From Herbiconiux sp. A18JL235 (GTDB taxonomy: Bacteria > Actinomycetota > Actinomycetes > Actinomycetales > Microbacteriaceae): a stretch of DNA of 64,000 nt. Below the pieces are notes generated by a model. It made no database searches, was not told the origin of the DNA, and was given only the letters and a program-made list of their open reading frames with translations. A program made the translations under genes and the position numbers. Shown in pieces: positions 61,469 to 64,000 of the stretch (position 1 is its first letter; the number at the start of each line of letters is the position of its first letter). The stretch is from positions 2,418,001-2,482,000 of the forward strand of contig NZ_CP162511.1 in the NCBI RefSeq assembly GCF_040939305.1, in the 5' to 3' direction.

Positions 61469-62452
61469 CTACGCGGAGGCGGTGGCCAGGATGTCGATGA
61501 CGAACACGAGGGTGTCGGTGCCCGAGATGCCGGCCGCCGAGTTGCCCTCCGAACCGTAGCCCTGGTCGGGCGGGATGATGACGAGCACCTGCGAGCCGAC
61601 CGTCTGACCGATCATGGCCGCGGCGAAGCCCTTGACGACTCCCGTGGTCTGGAAGGTGCGCGGCCCGCCCTGACCCCAGCTCTGGTCGAACACTTGGCCG
61701 GTGTTCCAGATGACGCCCTGGTACTGCACGGTGACGCTGTCGCCGTCGCCGACGACCGGGCCGTCGCCCTTCTTCAGCACCTCGGTCTTCAGCTCGGCAG
61801 GAGCATCCGTCGAGGGGATCGACACGGTGGGAGCGCCCGAGTCGTCGAGGGTGACCGTCGGGAAGCCGTCTTGCGCGGGCTGGTCGGCGCCGTCGGCGCG
61901 GGTGGGCACGATCGCCTCGATGTCGGCGACCATCACCATGGAGTCGTCGGCGCCGATGCCTAGCGACTGGTTGCCGGTGTCGCCGAAGGCGTCGGCGGGC
62001 GGGATGACGGCGACGACGCGCGAGCCCACGGTGGCGCAGTTCACTGCCTGCACGATGCCAGGGATGTACTGCGTGGCGTCGACGGTGAGCTGCAGCTGCG
62101 TGCCGCCCTCGTCGAGGGTGGAGAACGCCTTGTCGCCCGTCGTGCCGTTGTAGATGGTGAAGTCGATGGTGGCCAGCGACCCGGTCTCGAGGGTCTCGCC
62201 GTCGCCCTCGCTCACCACGGTGCGCTCGGTGGAGTCGACGGTGAGCGGCCCCTGGAAGCTCGTCGTGGGTGCGGCACCGAAGTCGCCCGTCACCGTCACC
62301 GCCTTCGACGCGCTGCCGTCGGTGGCGCAGGCGCTCGAGTCGGCGGCGCCGGTGGAGCTGTCGGTGGGGCCGGCGGCGTCGTTCGACGAGCAGCCGGCCA
62401 GCAGCAGGGAGGCGGCGGCGACCGCGACGGCGAGTGCAGGGATTCTGCGCAT
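61469..62452 (-). CDS. FKBP-type peptidyl-prolyl isomerase lipoprotein
   Basis: A 327-residue secreted lipoprotein (L-L-L-A-G-C lipobox, Cys about 20, Ser/Ala-rich tether) with two FKBP-like domains (about 85-195 and 215-327). The second is the more typical: V-T-V-Q-Y-Q-G-V-I-W-N-T-G-Q-V-F-D-Q-S-W, G-F-A-A-A-M-I-G-Q-T-V-G-S-Q, and G-Y-G-S-E-G-N. It should assist folding at the outer face of the membrane. ATG 62452 has GAGGAA upstream; the frame open to 62500 is rejected because it spoils the signal peptide. Confidence 0.92.
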   Translation of the reverse strand: MRRIPALAVAVAAASLLLAGCSSNDAAGPTDSSTGAADSSACATDGSASKAVTVTGDFGAAPTTSFQGPLTVDSTERTVVSEGDGETLETGSLATIDFTIYNGTTGDKAFSTLDEGGTQLQLTVDATQYIPGIVQAVNCATVGSRVVAVIPPADAFGDTGNQSLGIGADDSMVMVADIEAIVPTRADGADQPAQDGFPTVTLDDSGAPTVSIPSTDAPAELKTEVLKKGDGPVVGDGDSVTVQYQGVIWNTGQVFDQSWGQGGPRTFQTTGVVKGFAAAMIGQTVGSQVLVIIPPDQGYGSEGNSAAGISGTDTLVFVIDILATASA

Positions 62453-62509
62453 GGTTCCTCTTCGTGAGAGTCGGGGGGATCGATTCAGTCTGGTCGACAC
62501 CCCTTGCAG

Positions 62510-63892
62510 CTAGCTGACCGCAGCCTGGGAGGGCGGGGCGGGGTTGCGGATGCCCGCGAAGGAAACCAGAGCGCCCGCCACGAAGAATACCGCTGTCACG
62601 AGCACCACCCGGTGGAAGCCGGCCAGGTCGAGCACGACCGAGCCGGCAACCACGCTCGCGAGCGCCACCGAGATGAGGCCCGCCACCCGGGAGACCGCGT
62701 TGTTGACGGCGGAGGCGATGCCCGAGCGGGCCGGCTCGATGGCGCCGAGGATGGCGCTCGTGAGCGGTGCCACCGTGATGGCCATGCCGAGGCCGAACAC
62801 GACGACGGCCGGGAGCACCTGCGTGAGGTAGTCGGCGCTGTCGTCGAAGCGCAGCATGAGGAGGAAGCCGCCGCCCCCCAGCAGCGGGCCGACGGTCATG
62901 AACAGGCGCGGCCCCAGCCGCCCGCTCAGCCTGCCGAACAGGCTCGACAGCCCGATGAGCAGGATGCTCGTGGGAATCATCGCGAACCCTGCCTCGGTGG
63001 CGCTGTATCCGGCCACCTGCTGCAGGAACACGGCGACGCTGAAGAAGCCGAGCGAGAGCGCTCCGTAGATGAGGAAGGTCGAGACGTTGCCCACCGAGAA
63101 GTTGCGCACCCGGAACAGCGACAGCGGCAGCATCGGCTGCGACGCCCGGCGCTCGTGCACGACGAACAGCACCAGGGCGACCACCCCGACGACCAGGGGG
63201 ACGAACACGACCGGCGACGACCATCCGAAGTTCACCTGCTCGATGAGGGCGAACACCGGAAGGCCCAGGCCGACCACCCCGAGCACCGCGCCCAGCACGT
63301 CGACCCGCGCCCCCGGCGCGTGGTGCGCGTCGGAGTCGAGTCTCGACAGCAACACGACGGTGACCACGATCGGCAGCACGTTGATGCCGAACACGAGTCG
63401 CCAGGAGAGCTGGTCGACGAGCACTCCGCCGAGGATGGGGCCGGCGATGTTCGCGACGCTGGTGAACGCCGTCCAGGTGCCGATCGCCCGCGCCTGCGGC
63501 GGGCCGGAGAAGGTGGCGAGGATGAGGGCGAGCGAGCTCGGCACGAGCAGCGCCCCCGCGATGCCCTGCAGCCCGCGCGACACGATGAGGAACTCGATCG
63601 TGGGCGCGAAGGCGCACAGGAGAGACGTGACGCCGAAACCGATGAGCCCCACCAGCAGCACCTTCTTGCGGCCGAACACGTCGGAGAGGGAGCCCGCGAG
63701 CAGGATGACCGAGCCGAGCGTGAGCAGGTAGGCGTCGACCACCCACTGCTGCGACGACAGCTCGCCGCCGAGCTCGCGGCTGATGGCGGGCAGTGCCACG
63801 TTGATGACCGTCGCGTCGAGGAACGAGACGAACGCCGAGAGGATGGCGACGGCCAGCACGAGTCGCTGCTGGGGGCTGCTCGGTGGTGCCAT
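62510..63892 (-). CDS. MFS exporter, DHA2 (EmrB/QacA) family
   Basis: A 460-residue proton-driven multidrug exporter with about fourteen helices. The DHA2 motif A near helix 1 reads F-L-D-A-T-V-I-N-V-A-L-P-A-I, motif G-S-L-S-D-V-F-G-R-K-K lies between helices 2 and 3, and motif C is G-P-I-L-G-G-V-L. The substrate is unknown. ATG 63892 (M-A-P-P-S-S) is taken; ATG 63910 in frame is possible. It is divergent from the partial gene at 63948 with a 55-base gap. Confidence 0.93.
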   Translation of the reverse strand: MAPPSSPQQRLVLAVAILSAFVSFLDATVINVALPAISRELGGELSSQQWVVDAYLLTLGSVILLAGSLSDVFGRKKVLLVGLIGFGVTSLLCAFAPTIEFLIVSRGLQGIAGALLVPSSLALILATFSGPPQARAIGTWTAFTSVANIAGPILGGVLVDQLSWRLVFGINVLPIVVTVVLLSRLDSDAHHAPGARVDVLGAVLGVVGLGLPVFALIEQVNFGWSSPVVFVPLVVGVVALVLFVVHERRASQPMLPLSLFRVRNFSVGNVSTFLIYGALSLGFFSVAVFLQQVAGYSATEAGFAMIPTSILLIGLSSLFGRLSGRLGPRLFMTVGPLLGGGGFLLMLRFDDSADYLTQVLPAVVVFGLGMAITVAPLTSAILGAIEPARSGIASAVNNAVSRVAGLISVALASVVAGSVVLDLAGFHRVVLVTAVFFVAGALVSFAGIRNPAPPSQAAVS

Positions 63893-63935
63893 GCGCCAAG
63901 TCAAGTGCATCGGCGGGCTGTTGGCGACACCCGTC

Positions 63936-63941
63936 TATCCT
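63936..63941 (+). promoter_or_regulatory. -10 box TATCCT of a leaderless gene
   Basis: TATCCT followed by six bases (CTGAGC) and then ATG 63948. Confidence 0.5.
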
Positions 63942-63947
63942 CTGAGC

Positions 63948-64000
63948 ATGACGGTGACGGCGGGCGACGCGGCGGAATGGGACTCGCGGACCGACGCCGC
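63948..64000 (+). CDS. Unidentified gene, N-terminal fragment
   Basis: The frame opens with ATG 63948 and reads M-T-V-T-A-G-D-A-A-E-W-D-S-R-T-D-A before the window ends. A TATCCT box exactly six bases upstream supports a leaderless start. It is divergent from the MFS exporter, so a regulator or an unrelated housekeeping gene are both possible. Seventeen codons are too few to assign a family. Confidence 0.5.
   Translation, partial: MTVTAGDAAEWDSRTDA

Overview
The window is chromosomal DNA from a high-GC actinomycete. Very high GC, many GTG starts, a TANNNT box placed six or seven bases before many start codons (leaderless mRNAs), a GarA-like FHA gene followed by MerR genes, DUF4233 between folC and ndk, an actinobacterial ileS T-box, and small proteins of types I associate with Microbacteriaceae (DUF7882-like, mislabelled CpaE-like) point to Microbacteriaceae. 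The genus cannot be fixed from sequence reading alone. No prophage, transposase, CRISPR array, rRNA or replication origin was seen.

Layout. 1-8.9 kb: start of a peptide deformylase gene, pyruvate carboxylase, a divergent orphan ParA-type ATPase, a block of degenerate tandem repeats (4372-4630), then a garA-merR-merR cluster resembling M. tuberculosis Rv1827/Rv1828/Rv1830, and an aldo/keto reductase. 9-19.4 kb: accessory genes, namely a Tat/lipoprotein amine oxidase whose domain order looks circularly permuted, a Pr6Pr membrane protein, a hydrolase, PPK2, a 983-residue LuxR-type ATPase regulator, a PadR regulator with a Gly/Pro-rich arm, and an LLM monooxygenase divergent from an XRE-cupin regulator. 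19.4-36.5 kb: core genes, namely tRNA-Ala(GGC), rsfS, nadD, proA, proB, obgE, rpmA, rplU, RNase E/G, a VKOR-like protein, ndk, DUF4233, folC, and ileS under a T-box.

36.5-54.5 kb is the metabolic accessory region. A TetR gene is divergent from an Opp/Dpp-type ABC operon with a fused double ATPase. Next comes a LacI-centred locus: an LLM monooxygenase, the LacI gene, and an NMT1/SsuA-type ABC transporter with a quinone-oxidoreductase-like MDR enzyme. Divergent from these is an operon of a PdxH-like flavoprotein, an SDR, an unknown protein, a RutA-like monooxygenase, a RutB-like amidohydrolase and a further LLM monooxygenase. Two identical 17-bp palindrome-containing sites (44256-44272 and 49300-49316) tie the two halves into a candidate LacI regulon for import and oxidative cleavage of an unidentified, probably N-containing, compound. 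This is the best candidate for an undescribed system here.

54.5-64 kb: small conserved genes, MaoC dehydratase, an AbiEi/DUF559 protein followed by two 57-bp palindromic elements (57389-57604), then an MEP-pathway and protease block (ispG, M50 site-2 protease, dxr), an FKBP lipoprotein, a DHA2 MFS exporter and the first codons of a divergent gene that runs off the window.
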